Notes: generated from the letters alone by a model not told the origin. 64,000 bases of DNA from Candida dubliniensis CD36 (GCF_000026945.1 NC_012860.1:1426001-1490000), one strand, 5' to 3'. Positions 20,210-30,689 are shown, counted from the first letter of the stretch. A program made the numbers and translations.

Positions 20210-21241
20210 ATGTCGCAATACATCGGGAAGACAATTTCTCTTATTTCTAATAAGGGGCTTCGTTATGTTGGTCTTTTAGAGAACATCAATGCAGATGATG
20301 CAACTGTTGCTTTGAAGTCAGTAAGATTATTTGGAACTGAAGGTCGTATGGCAGCAATGGGTCAACCTAATTTAGAAGTCCCTCCTGGTGTTGATATATA
20401 TGATTATGTTGTGTTTAGAGGTTCAGATGTCAAAGATTTGTCAGTTTTAGATACTCCTATTGATGAAGTTAAACCAAACATTTATCGCCCTCCACCACAA
20501 CAACCACAACAACAACAAGGAGCAACTACTGGTCAATATTATTCTGGTCCTACATCTACATCTTCTCAGAATGGTACTCCTCAAACTCAAGCTCAAGCTC
20601 CTGCCACCACCACAACCACAACTGGATCACAGTCTTATAAACAAGCTAGTTCAAGTGCCCCAACTCAAGCCTCTCCAGCTCAAGCAGCTCCAGCTCAACC
20701 AGTTCAAACTTCTGCCCCAGAAGCTTCAACATCATATCAACAACCCACCAAAACTGTAAATGAGGAAGCAGCAACAAAAACTGTCACTAATGATCAACCA
20801 GCCGATGCTCAACCAGGTTCAGTTCCCCAACCAACAGCTACCAAGCAGCAACAACAGGCAAGAAAGGGATCAAAGGTGGATATTCCAACTGAGGAATTTG
20901 ATTTTGAACAGGCAAATGCCAAGTTTTCTAAGGAACTAGAACAAGAACGTGAACTTGAACATACTGGATATAATAAAAGCTCATCATTTTTTGATAACAT
21001 TTCATCGTCAACTGATGAAAGAACAAATATGAGATGGCACGAAGAAAGAAATTTGAATATGGATACTTTTGGTGAAGCTTCTTTACAAAGAGGAAGAGGA
21101 AGAGGAAGAGGCAGAGGTGGAAGAGGTAATTGGAGAGGCAGAGGGAACTATCGTGGTAGAGGTGGTGGTGGTAACTGGAGAGGTGGTAGTAGCAATCGAG
21201 GAAGAAACAGTGATTATAATACTAAACCAGAATGGGCATAA
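20210..21241 (+). CDS. SCD6: mRNA decapping/translation repressor Scd6 (LSM14 family)
   Basis: A 343-residue P-body protein that binds eIF4G and Dhh1/Edc3 and represses translation. Domains in order: an LSm14 fold at residues 1-~85 (MSQYIGKTISLISNKGLRYV), a long Pro/Gln/Ala/Ser-rich linker, the FDF motif at 230-232, an FFD box at 260-262, a TFG box at 286-288, and a C-terminal RGG region of GRGRGRGG and GNWRGRGNYRGRG type from about residue 294. This is the complete Scd6/RAP55/LSM14 architecture. The ATG at 20210 starts exactly at the LSm domain; the open frame extends upstream only without an ATG. Confidence 0.95.
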   Translation: MSQYIGKTISLISNKGLRYVGLLENINADDATVALKSVRLFGTEGRMAAMGQPNLEVPPGVDIYDYVVFRGSDVKDLSVLDTPIDEVKPNIYRPPPQQPQQQQGATTGQYYSGPTSTSSQNGTPQTQAQAPATTTTTTGSQSYKQASSSAPTQASPAQAAPAQPVQTSAPEASTSYQQPTKTVNEEAATKTVTNDQPADAQPGSVPQPTATKQQQQARKGSKVDIPTEEFDFEQANAKFSKELEQERELEHTGYNKSSSFFDNISSSTDERTNMRWHEERNLNMDTFGEASLQRGRGRGRGRGGRGNWRGRGNYRGRGGGGNWRGGSSNRGRNSDYNTKPEWA

Positions 21242-21505
21242 AATCTAACCAGCTGAAGGGAAAGTAAAACAAAAAAAAAAAGAACCAAAACTAGATTATC
21301 AAAAACATATATAAAAAAAACAGATAACAAAGAAAAAGAAAGCATTTGTATAACAAATAATGGAATATATATAACAATAATAATGTACATTCTTTATCAA
21401 AGAAAAAGCTTAAATATAATACAAAAAAAAAAACGTAACACCCCAGAACATACAAAGTACAATTCAGAATAGGGTGTAGAACATTGCTAATAAAAGTACA
21501 AAACT

Positions 21506-23932
21506 CTATATTCTAGAAATACCTCCAATAAATAATTTCTTTTCACTTTCCTCTTTTTCGTTATCATACCAAAGAAATCCTCCTTTATCTTGTGTCAAAG
21601 AATATAAGGGACTATAGATATGGTTGATTATAGTTTTTCTTATCAAATGACCAAATTTCTTGAAATAATTTCTTTTACCGGAATGATATTGATGACATCT
21701 GATTAAATCATTTTCAAAGAAATGAATAATTGGATGATTATGCAATTGTTCAGGAGCCAAAACACTTAATCCAGGGATTCTCGCCATTATTTTTGAACAT
21801 AATTCTTTATCAATTTGAACACTTTCCATAAATCCAAACCGTAATATACATTTATAATGGCCAGGAATTTTCATTGGTGCCAACAATATTCTTTCATCGG
21901 AATTCACATAAGGAATAGATAACACTCGAATACCTACAAACACAAATTCTGACGGTATGGATGCAAATGAGGTAACCAATTTCCCATATAATTGAGGTAA
22001 AGTATTGGGTGAGTTGGTCATGATGGAATCAACATACATAAACCCTAATCCTGGATGTCTAGATAATGGGACCGTACCAAATTTGGTAATAACATCTTCT
22101 TTAGAATATGACAAGACTTGTTGTTGCTGTTGTTGCTGTTGCTCATCCTCTAATTGATTTGGTGAAACTGCATTGTGGTTAAGATCGACAGTTACAGACT
22201 TTGCTGCGAAGAATGGGAACAAATCACCAATTTTGATTCTTTGTTCGTATTCTTGATCGACTTTTTTGGATCTGGCCCAACGCCAAAGACACAAAAAAGA
22301 GAAGAATATACCTGCCATCATGAGTGGGAACCAAGCACCATGTGGTACTTTTCTCAAGTTGGCGACCACCATACAAACTTCCAAGGGAACAAAAATTAAA
22401 AGGAATAATAATGGCCAAATAATGTTGGCATTGTAGACATAAAATAAGCAAATTATTATCAACAGTGACGTGACAAGAAAATCCATCGAAATTCCTAATC
22501 CATAAGCTGCAGTGACATTATTACTGTTTTTGAATCCCGCAGTTGTACAAATCACCCCAATCATTAATAACCAATTCATTACTGGAATGTAAACCTCACC
22601 GCGTTGGTGTGAAGAAAGGTGAACAATTTTCAATTTAGGGAAACAATCCAAGTTTATCAATTGTGATGAAATAGAAAAAACCAGCAAGATCAATGCTTGT
22701 GAAGCAATAATTGTTGCAAGTGTAGCCAAAACAAACATAGTCCAATATATACCTTGACCACCGGGCAATGAAAGAAAGAATGGATTGGAATAGGCTTCTG
22801 GATGGCTCAGCAAGTATGCACCTTGTCCAAGATAACATAAAATCAAAGCTGGATAAACAAAAAATCCCATAGTCAATTGTATCGGGAGTCTACCAACCAC
22901 TGAAACATCACTGAAAAGAGCTTCAGTACCAGTGATGGACAACATTGCTCCTGAAAAGACGTCAATTGATCCTGATTTCAAAAGTTTGATAGCATAATAA
23001 GGTGACAATGCAGCGAAAATACCCGGATTATATTTGACAATATTATAAATGCCACAAAGAATCAAACCAATCATCCAAATAAATATAATGGGAGCAAATG
23101 TAAATGAAAGTTTGCTGGCACCAAATTGTTGCGCCACAAACAAGACAATAAGGATAACTTCAGAAACCGCCAAAACATTGGAAAAAGAAGGAATAGCAAC
23201 TTGAATCCCCCCAATTGCACTCAACACCGATGTGGTTGGTGTCAATAACCCATCAGACATGACCAAGGCACTCCCAAGAAAACAAGCACCGAGTATAAAA
23301 TACTGAAGGAAAGAAAGCAACATGGGATTTTCCTTTATTCTTTCAACTCGTGTTTGAGTAGATTTGATTGATGAAGTGGTTGTGTCCTGTCTGGTTAATA
23401 ATTGCATGTCAGAAGCTTCAGGGGCCCCAGGCAAACTGACCCCTTTGGGACCAATACCCAAGTGCCGAGCAATTTTAGCAAAAATGGCAACTTGTCCACC
23501 ATGATTACAATTAACCCCCACAAACAAAACAATTAGCACATATTTGAATATAACAATAATGGTAAATATGTAAAAGATGATTGACACAGCACCATAAATG
23601 TCATCTTTACTGGGTGGATAGGAAGAATACTTGATTGAATTGAGAACATACAATGGGGAAGTACCAAGATCACCATAAATTGATCCCAACGACAGGAAGC
23701 AAAGCATTAGAATTTTCCGCCATGATTGTTTGTTTGAAGCACCTTTTTCGTCTTCAATGACTGAATTACCAGAAGAAGAAATATCTTCTTCTTCGTCAAA
23801 AGTGTTGCTACTTGGTTGTTCATCAATATCAACTTCAGTAAAGTATCTTAATTCAGTCTGATCAATTTCTGAGTTGTTATCAACATTAACTGAATCCTGT
23901 GATTTCCTAATTGACGCGGATGACCCTACCAT
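21506..23932 (-). CDS. HAK1: HAK/KUP high-affinity potassium transporter
   Basis: An 808-residue plasma-membrane K+ transporter of the HAK/KUP/KT family, likely H+-coupled. After an acidic cytosolic N terminus the signature GSIYGDLGTSPLYV lies at residues 83-96 in the first membrane helix. About 12 hydrophobic helices follow to near residue 570, with the family segments NHGGQVAIFAKIARHLG, GSALVMSDGLLTPTTSVLSAIGG and TGTEALFSDVSVVGRLPIQ. The C-terminal ~230 residues are cytosolic and include a short polyglutamine run (encoded near 22110-22145). S. cerevisiae has no HAK protein (it uses Trk), so this is a Candida-type gene. It converges with SCD6 across ~260 bases. Confidence 0.94.
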   Translation of the reverse strand: MVGSSASIRKSQDSVNVDNNSEIDQTELRYFTEVDIDEQPSSNTFDEEEDISSSGNSVIEDEKGASNKQSWRKILMLCFLSLGSIYGDLGTSPLYVLNSIKYSSYPPSKDDIYGAVSIIFYIFTIIVIFKYVLIVLFVGVNCNHGGQVAIFAKIARHLGIGPKGVSLPGAPEASDMQLLTRQDTTTSSIKSTQTRVERIKENPMLLSFLQYFILGACFLGSALVMSDGLLTPTTSVLSAIGGIQVAIPSFSNVLAVSEVILIVLFVAQQFGASKLSFTFAPIIFIWMIGLILCGIYNIVKYNPGIFAALSPYYAIKLLKSGSIDVFSGAMLSITGTEALFSDVSVVGRLPIQLTMGFFVYPALILCYLGQGAYLLSHPEAYSNPFFLSLPGGQGIYWTMFVLATLATIIASQALILLVFSISSQLINLDCFPKLKIVHLSSHQRGEVYIPVMNWLLMIGVICTTAGFKNSNNVTAAYGLGISMDFLVTSLLIIICLFYVYNANIIWPLLFLLIFVPLEVCMVVANLRKVPHGAWFPLMMAGIFFSFLCLWRWARSKKVDQEYEQRIKIGDLFPFFAAKSVTVDLNHNAVSPNQLEDEQQQQQQQQVLSYSKEDVITKFGTVPLSRHPGLGFMYVDSIMTNSPNTLPQLYGKLVTSFASIPSEFVFVGIRVLSIPYVNSDERILLAPMKIPGHYKCILRFGFMESVQIDKELCSKIMARIPGLSVLAPEQLHNHPIIHFFENDLIRCHQYHSGKRNYFKKFGHLIRKTIINHIYSPLYSLTQDKGGFLWYDNEKEESEKKLFIGGISRI

Positions 23933-25654
23933 GTAGCTTTATATTATATGTGAAAATGAGGATGAGAAATTTGGCTGTAAAAAAAATGTGCTTCTTGGTT
24001 AGTTGGCTGGAGAAGTAAGATTATATTGAATACAAAAAAAAAGAAGAAAAAGAAAGAGATACTACTTTATTAAATATAAGAGGTATTAGTGGTATTTATA
24101 CTCAGATGTTTGATAAAGATGCAAATATTCCATTAAATGTGTATTACTGTAAGACTCAGCCTAGAGTTTTATTGGAGTATATTTTTTTAGGGGCAGCCAC
24201 TTTCAATAAAAGAAACAAAGCAATTGTTGTGAACTAAATTTGAAAGAAAAAAAGTGAAGAAATAAATCCCTCATAGAAATTCTCAGCCAAAAATCAACAA
24301 ATTCATTCAATTTATTTACGATGACAAGTTGCAATAATGAAAATTGATTAATACTTTTTAGTAATTCAGGATCTCCCTAAGTCTTTTGGTTAGTGGAATT
24401 AGTTCATTTCAACTTTTTTGGTTCTGCTGGTTTCATATCACACTGTGTTGAATAGAGTTGTTGTGCTCTTTGAAACAAACAACATAATCGTGCTTAGAGA
24501 TCTAGAATTACCAAATGCCTCCTACTAATTCCCCCCCACTCCATCTAAGGCCAGTATTTCTTTCGCTGATCTTATATTTTTCCCGTAAGGAAATATGTTC
24601 ATGTGTGTGTGTGTGGTGGTCATTTACCCGAAAATTTTATTTGACCTAGTATATATTTAATACTGTCTACATATACTACATCCAAAGGAACCACAAAATC
24701 ATCATTGCTTTAGTTTATCAAGTTTTATTTGTTTTGTCTTTGAACACTTTCATAAATTCCCGCAAGAAGTTACGTCGTAGTTAAACTGTCTAATTTCACA
24801 GTGTTATCTTTTGCCCTCCTTCCCCCTCCACCTCCTTATTGGTTCCCTTCAGTTCAAGTTTGTTTTACCCAAAAAAAAATCTAGAAAACAAGCTTTAGTT
24901 GTTTTATGGAACAGAAGATCGAGTTTATTCTGTCAATGTAATGCTTGTTATATAGGGTGATGTTCACTTAAACTCAAATATACTAAGAGAACAATGGAAT
25001 AACTCTAATAAAAGAGAATTACATTGTTTGATAAGAATTTGCTGCAAAAAAAGGAAAAATTGACACATCAAGAAAAAAAAAATTTTTCTGGGGAGGGGGA
25101 GGGTTGATGATTTTCTAGTGGACGATTTTTTGCGGGATTTTTCCCATTTGTCAATGTGAAATAAATATCTGATTACAAGATAGCATTACTCCTCAAATTC
25201 CTCGTTTATACACAACACTTGACCTGCTTCTGTTTGTGGAATTTCTAATCTGGACAATAGTTGTAAACTAGAGATACCCAAGGTGTTGTTATGGAGAAAT
25301 AAAAGAGACACGCGGCTTGAGCCGTACCAAGATCTGCATGAATATTAATTGTTTCATTCGAGAGTTTTCCTTGTCTATTTTTTTTGGAATGTTGTAATTT
25401 TACTTTCAGCTCTCTTGAAGTACTTGTTGTATTCATAATTTGAGAGGCCTATATAACAATAATTGAATACATAAAACTTGGTTGACGTCACCTACTTAAA
25501 TAAATGATTAGGTGTTTTTTTTTTTTTCATATTTGATTTTTAGTTTCAATTCTTTTTTTGTGTTGATCTAATTTTCGTAATTTACAGCACAGCCATCACC
25601 ATCCACTTGAATTTGGAAGACATTTCCCTTCCTCCGTTATCAGTATATCCACTT
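23933..25654. other. Spacer upstream of HAK1
   Basis: About 1.7 kb. The first kilobase contains AT-rich promoter-like DNA and a GT repeat near 24602-24614. At 25193-25438 on the minus strand two overlapping frames have protein-like composition but cannot be joined with standard splice signals (see findings). No gene is called. Confidence 0.5.
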
Positions 25655-26362
25655 TCATCTACTTTCATCTCTCCTTAGTTTGTGCCAATCCCCTTTTTTT
25701 TTCCATCTGAAAACTTTATTCAACTTTTGTAGCTTGTACTCATGATTTCTTTCTAGCTCATTTCGATAAAGCTGTAACCCTAGACTGGAAACTGCAACAA
25801 CAAATAAATGCCCAGGTATCTTGTATTCATATTTAAGTTCAAGCATTTCAATAATACTATTTCTTAATTCAATTTTGTCTAGGCCAAGAAATATGCTATG
25901 AACAATTAGTTGAATTTGTCGATGTAAATATAAATCATTAAAACTTTCAAGTAAAAAACTTCGAGTTTGTTCATCTGTCAATTTTGAAGTCAAAGGTAAA
26001 TCAGCATGAAATATCGAGTCAAATAAAAACACAAACTGTTCGGCAACATGAGATGCATTCTCTCCATATTTCCAAGTATGGTTCATAATTGCTCCTATTT
26101 GAGTCACAATTTGTACCGCACAAAGTTCCATAGTTTCATAACTTCTTTTCATCTCAGTACTAAACAAACTTTCATTATTAAAAGCAGTATGTTTGTAACA
26201 TGACAACACAGGCAATGTATAGGTAATTAATTTTAACTCTTTTAAATTTTTGATTTCTTTCCTATAGACAGGCTTTATCAAATGTGAATTGATGGCAATT
26301 ATTGATGTATCGGGAATCAAATAATCTGCCAGTCTGTCTAATTTATAAACATCTGACCCCAT
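25655..26362 (-). CDS. Unrecognised 235-residue protein
   Basis: The ATG at 26362 opens a clean frame that starts MGSDVYKLDRLADYLIPDTS and ends in a basic tail (WKKKGDWHKLRRDESR). I do not recognise the family. The middle (about residues 70-190) is rich in predicted helix, with regularly spaced Leu/Ile/Phe (AEQFVFLFDSIFHADLPL, QIQLIVHSIFLGLDKIEL). There is no signal peptide, no clear membrane span and no catalytic motif. Composition is balanced and not low-complexity, and the length makes a chance frame unlikely, so I treat it as a real, probably yeast-specific gene. It is divergent from CTF4 across ~530 bases. Confidence 0.75.
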   Translation of the reverse strand: MGSDVYKLDRLADYLIPDTSIIAINSHLIKPVYRKEIKNLKELKLITYTLPVLSCYKHTAFNNESLFSTEMKRSYETMELCAVQIVTQIGAIMNHTWKYGENASHVAEQFVFLFDSIFHADLPLTSKLTDEQTRSFLLESFNDLYLHRQIQLIVHSIFLGLDKIELRNSIIEMLELKYEYKIPGHLFVVAVSSLGLQLYRNELERNHEYKLQKLNKVFRWKKKGDWHKLRRDESR

Positions 26363-26893
26363 TTTTATTTATTATTTGACTATTTCTGAGACCATAAATA
26401 GTGACTAGCAAAAAGAAATTAGCAAGTTAGAGGAGGAGAAGGGGCAGAGGCTTTGTTCGTGAAATTATAAGACACTTCCCAGAAACGCATAATTGATAGT
26501 TTTGTAACAACTATCAAATTTGTTATGTGATATCATAGTTGTAAAAAATCACGCTACCAAATCTAGATTCAAAGTGTTTCTTTTTTATTTTGTATTAAAT
26601 ACATGGCCAGCTACATTTGTTCAACTAGAGCCATATATGCATCTCATTGGTTATTGTGTTGGTCTGTCCACTTTCAAAGTCTTAGCAAAAGGTATTTTTG
26701 TGGGAAGAATATACACAAAACGCGTGAGATTTACCAGACGTGTTTTGGTGAATTCCAAAGATTTTTTCCAAGCTATCAGTGAAAAACAACCATACGAAAA
26801 AAAAAAAAAAATAACAGCAACAACAGCAGCTTTATTTGGAGTCATTGATAAACCACTTTCTACTCAATAACAACCATTCTTGTTCCTTAGAAG
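26363..26893. other. Divergent promoter region before CTF4
   Basis: About 530 bases between the unrecognised minus-strand gene and CTF4. It contains the MCB box listed separately. An ATG-initiated 77-codon plus-strand frame (26637-26870) ends 23 bases before the CTF4 ATG; it spans the MCB site and a poly-A run and is judged to be chance. Confidence 0.55.
26720..26725. promoter_or_regulatory. MCB (MluI cell-cycle box) upstream of CTF4
   Basis: ACGCGT lies 168 bases before the CTF4 ATG. This is the MBF recognition site found in front of G1/S replication genes in yeasts, and CTF4 is a replisome gene, so the pairing makes sense. Only one exact copy was seen; a related ACGTG lies ~18 bases downstream. 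Confidence 0.6.
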
Positions 26894-29503
26894 ATGTCAC
26901 ACCAAAAGATATCTGCTTTTCCGGATGGGAACTCTTTTGTTCATTTTAACCACTCCATTGGTAAATTGATAATTGCCAATAGTGAAGGATTAATGAAAAT
27001 CCTTAACACTAATGATCCTGAATCCCAACCCATCTCGATTGACATTTTAGATAATTTGACGTCGTTATCATCTAATGAAGATAAATCCATTGTGCTAACA
27101 ACTACTGAAGGGAAATTAGAACTTATTGATTTATCCACCAACACATCCAAAGGTGTTTTATATAGATCTGAATTACCATTACGTGACACTGTATTTATTA
27201 ACCAGGGAAACCGGGTATTATGTGGAGGAGATGAGAATAAATTGGTTATTGTTGATTTGCAAACCACTGGTAGTGAGGATGATGATGACAATAATATAGT
27301 TAGCACCATTACATTACCTGATCAAGTAGTCAATATTTCTTATAATATGGCGGGAGAATTATCAGCAATTAGTTTATCAAATGGTAATGTTCAAATCTAT
27401 TCAGTGGTGAATGAACAACCAAACTTGATTTATACTATAAGCAGTGTGATCCCGACTAAAATTCACACGTCAATGGACAAAGTTGATTACAACGATGAAC
27501 ATCATGATGAATTATTCAGTACCAAAACTCAATGGTCCATCAATGGACAATTTTTATTGGTCCCCACTGTTGATAATCAGATTCATGTATATGATAGACA
27601 GGATTGGACTAAAGTTGTTAAAAAGTTCACTAATGATAATGTTAAAATAATTGATTTCAATTTACTGGCTCAAGGTAATTTAGCTATAATGTCATTAAAT
27701 TCATTCAAAGTGTTCAACTTTAGTAGTGAGAAATTAATCAATGAAGATGATTTTGAGTTTGATGAAGATGGGTATCCATTGAATATCATTTGGAAAGATA
27801 ACAATTTGTTTGTTGGAAGTACTGTTGGTGAGACTTTGCATTTGCGCAATGCTGTCAAGGGTAAAACCGATGATGTCTTAACCAGCTTATTTATAAGTGA
27901 TGCTGAAGAAGATGAAGAGGAAGATGAGAATGGTAGCAGGAAAAAAGGAGTTGTCGAAGAAGACGAAGGTAATGACACTGATGCATTGTTAAGAGATTCT
28001 GATGATGAGCAAGATATTAATATTGAAGATAGAGTTGGCCAACGTAAGAGAAATCGCAGACCCTATAAGTTGCATGAAGAAGATGACTTGGTTATAGATG
28101 AAGATGATAATGAAAACTTGGGATTCGATGATAGAGGGATGTCCAATGGATATAGCACTAATGGACACAAAAGATATAAATCTCGTTCACCTTTGGAAGC
28201 AGCACCACCTAAAGCATCCAAAATCAAACCATATTCACCAGGGTCTACTCCTTTTGAACATCGAGGCACTTCTGCTGACAGAAGGTATTTGACAATGAAT
28301 AATATTGGATACACATGGGTTGTTCAAAACAAAGACACGACAGATGATGCTACAAATGGCAGTGGAGGGAACAGCATTACTGTTTCATTTTTTGACAGAT
28401 CACTAAATACTGAATATCATTTTACCGACTATCATAATTTTGATTTGGCATCGATGAATCAACGAGGAGTGTTATTAGGTACTAGTTCGGCAGGACAAAT
28501 TTATTACCGATCCCATAATGAAGCAACTAATGATTCTTGGGATAAGAGGTTACCGTTGCTAGTAGGGGAATACATAACAAGCATTTGCATCACCAATAAT
28601 GCCTCGGCAACAAATACGATCATTGTTGGTACCAACTTGGGATACTTGCGATTCTTCAATCAATTTGGTGTTTGCATTAATATACTTAAAACATCACCAA
28701 TAGTGACATTGATTGCATCAGCAACTGCTAAATTATTTATGATTAATCAAATAGCCACCAATGTTTATTCGTACCTGATACTTGACATAAATCAAGACTA
28801 TAAATATATCCAACACAATGCACCGATGCCATTGAAAGATCATTTCCAGTTAATCAAGGGGATTTTTTTCAATGAATTTAATGATCCATGTATAGTTGGT
28901 GGAGAGGATGATACATTGTTGATTTTACATTCATGGAGAGAATCCAATAATGCCAAATGGATTCCTATTTTGAACTGTCATAAAGTATTAACTGAATATG
29001 GGTCCAACTCAAACAAGAAGAATTGGAAATGCTGGCCATTGGGATTTGTTGGTGATAAATTGAATTGCTTGATTTTGAAGAATAATAGTCAATACCCTGG
29101 TTTCCCATTACCATTACCAATTGAATTGGAGGTGGAATTACCAATCAAAGTTAAATATGAAGAGGATGAAGCAGAAGAGAATTTCTTGCGTTCATTGACA
29201 CTAGGTAAATTGATATCAGATTCTCTTAATGATGAATTACCTGGAGAAGTTGATGAAGATGAGGTTATGGAGAGATTAAATCAATATAGTCTTTTGTTTG
29301 ATAAATCTTTATTGAAATTATTTGGGGAATCTTGTAAAGAAAGCAAACTTGGTAAAGCATTTAGTATTGCTAGATTAATCAAGACAGATAAAGCCTTATT
29401 GGCTGCTTCCAGAATAGCAGAGAGAATGGAATTTTTGAACCTTGCATCCAAAATTGGTCAATTAAGAGAACTGTTGGTAGATATAGACGGGGATAGTGAT
29501 TAA
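26894..29503 (+). CDS. CTF4: Replisome adaptor Ctf4 (AND-1/Mcl1 family)
   Basis: An 869-residue trimeric hub that links the CMG helicase to DNA polymerase alpha and supports sister-chromatid cohesion. Residues 1-~330 form an N-terminal WD propeller. An acidic, Arg/Lys-containing linker follows at ~335-420 (EDEEEDENGSRKKG, QRKRNRRPYKL). The SepB propeller begins near residue 450, with SFFDRSLNTEYHFTDYHNFD, RGVLLGTSSAGQIYYRSH, GEYITSICITNN and IIVGTNLGYLRFFNQFG, all characteristic of Ctf4/Mcl1. A C-terminal helical bundle ends at residue 869. The ATG at 26894 is preferred as the first in frame. It is about the size expected for the family. Confidence 0.95.
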   Translation: MSHQKISAFPDGNSFVHFNHSIGKLIIANSEGLMKILNTNDPESQPISIDILDNLTSLSSNEDKSIVLTTTEGKLELIDLSTNTSKGVLYRSELPLRDTVFINQGNRVLCGGDENKLVIVDLQTTGSEDDDDNNIVSTITLPDQVVNISYNMAGELSAISLSNGNVQIYSVVNEQPNLIYTISSVIPTKIHTSMDKVDYNDEHHDELFSTKTQWSINGQFLLVPTVDNQIHVYDRQDWTKVVKKFTNDNVKIIDFNLLAQGNLAIMSLNSFKVFNFSSEKLINEDDFEFDEDGYPLNIIWKDNNLFVGSTVGETLHLRNAVKGKTDDVLTSLFISDAEEDEEEDENGSRKKGVVEEDEGNDTDALLRDSDDEQDINIEDRVGQRKRNRRPYKLHEEDDLVIDEDDNENLGFDDRGMSNGYSTNGHKRYKSRSPLEAAPPKASKIKPYSPGSTPFEHRGTSADRRYLTMNNIGYTWVVQNKDTTDDATNGSGGNSITVSFFDRSLNTEYHFTDYHNFDLASMNQRGVLLGTSSAGQIYYRSHNEATNDSWDKRLPLLVGEYITSICITNNASATNTIIVGTNLGYLRFFNQFGVCINILKTSPIVTLIASATAKLFMINQIATNVYSYLILDINQDYKYIQHNAPMPLKDHFQLIKGIFFNEFNDPCIVGGEDDTLLILHSWRESNNAKWIPILNCHKVLTEYGSNSNKKNWKCWPLGFVGDKLNCLILKNNSQYPGFPLPLPIELEVELPIKVKYEEDEAEENFLRSLTLGKLISDSLNDELPGEVDEDEVMERLNQYSLLFDKSLLKLFGESCKESKLGKAFSIARLIKTDKALLAASRIAERMEFLNLASKIGQLRELLVDIDGDSD

Positions 29504-29704
29504 GTAATAGACTCATTGCCTTTATGATTTCAGCACCTTCTTTTTTTTTATGTATGTATATATATTTATGAAGCAAACACACTGTGTGGCAATAAATTAA
29601 AACAGTAAAATATTTACAAAATAATCAGATAAACAATTGATTCCATCTTTCATGGGATACCTTTTGAGATTCTTTAACCTTATGTGTTCCATATTTCTTC
29701 AGAA

Positions 29705-29848
29705 TTATAAATGTTTTCTAATGAAATTAACAATGATAGGGCTTACCCATAAAGCACCAGCAACTAAACCAGCAAACTTTAAAGTATCGTAAGCGTATTG
29801 CTCTTGAAGTTTCTTTTGTTCTTCAGTTGGTTGTGGACCTCCGTACAT
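29705..29848 (-). CDS. TOM5: Mitochondrial outer-membrane translocase subunit Tom5
   Basis: A 47-residue tail-anchored subunit of the TOM complex that helps pass preproteins from receptors to the pore. The frame starts MYGGPQPTEEQKKLQEQYAY, a short acidic cytosolic segment, followed by one membrane helix (FAGLVAGALWVSPIIVNFI) and a basic end (RKHL). The LWVSP core and overall layout match yeast Tom5 (about 50 residues). It is easily missed because of its size. It lies between convergent CTF4 (201 bases) and divergent NAT3 (274 bases). No intron is needed. Confidence 0.92.
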   Translation of the reverse strand: MYGGPQPTEEQKKLQEQYAYDTLKFAGLVAGALWVSPIIVNFIRKHL

Positions 29849-30122
29849 GATATAAAGTTATTACTAAACAAAGGAATGATAATGGGGGGAAGGGATAAGA
29901 AAAGAATAACAAATAGAAATTTGAGAATATATAAAATATGTCAATTTGGGTACAATAAAATTTTTTTTTTTTCCGTTCTCTCACCACCAAATAATCAAAA
30001 GTCATGAAATAATTAGGGGGACTTTAGTCAAAGAAAAAAGAAACGACTAACACCTCATACGTCGAAATCAATTTGTAAACCTTAGGTAAACTATCTTTCC
30101 CGTTCAAAGCCCAACTGTAACA

Positions 30123-30689
30123 ATGACATCAATAAAACCATTTCAAATGGAAGATCTATTTGAATTGAACCCAGTTAACTTAGACCCATTAACGGAAAAC
30201 TTCAATGTATCATTCTATTCCCAATACTTAATTGAATGGCCACAATTGTTTTATAAATCTGTTGAAACTCCATATGATCAAGCTAGCGGATATATGATGG
30301 CAAAAACAGAAGGTCAATTATCGAAAAAGGAATGGCACACGCATATCACTGCAGTGACAGTTCTGGATCAATACCGTAGAATTGGATTAGCTTCGAAATT
30401 ATGTCTTGAATTGGAAAATTTAACTCAAGTCAAAGACACGTTATTCATTGATTTATTTGTCAAAGTGACCAATACTTTGGGAAGAATATTATACGAAAAA
30501 CTCGGGTATAGTGTCTTTAGAAGAGTCGTGGGATATTATGGTCGAGAGATGCACATTGATCGAAATAAGATTGATGACTCCGTGGATGCTTTTGATATGA
30601 GGAAACTGTTGCCCCGAGATGTAAATAATGAGACCGTTAGAGAAAACGGGGAGAAAGTGTACGTGCTACCGAATGAAGTAGTTTTTTAG
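30123..30689 (+). CDS. NAT3: NatB N-terminal acetyltransferase catalytic subunit Nat3
   Basis: A 188-residue GNAT-fold enzyme that acetylates nascent chains starting Met-Asp, Met-Glu, Met-Asn or Met-Gln at the ribosome with its partner Mdm20. The start MTSIKPFQMEDLFELNPVNLDPLTENF is nearly invariant in NatB. The acetyl-CoA motif QYRRIGLA is at residues 83-90 (Q/RxxGxG/A). The segments FIDLFVKVTNTLGRILYEKLGYSVFRRV and DAFDMRKLLPRDV are also diagnostic. Length is typical. It shares a short divergent promoter with TOM5. Confidence 0.95.
   Translation: MTSIKPFQMEDLFELNPVNLDPLTENFNVSFYSQYLIEWPQLFYKSVETPYDQASGYMMAKTEGQLSKKEWHTHITAVTVLDQYRRIGLASKLCLELENLTQVKDTLFIDLFVKVTNTLGRILYEKLGYSVFRRVVGYYGREMHIDRNKIDDSVDAFDMRKLLPRDVNNETVRENGEKVYVLPNEVVF

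Noticed and set aside
26637..26870. 77-codon ATG frame on the plus strand just before CTF4
   Set aside because: It ends 23 bases from the CTF4 ATG, spans the MCB box and a poly-A run (coding KKKK), and has no recognised family. More likely it is promoter and leader of CTF4.
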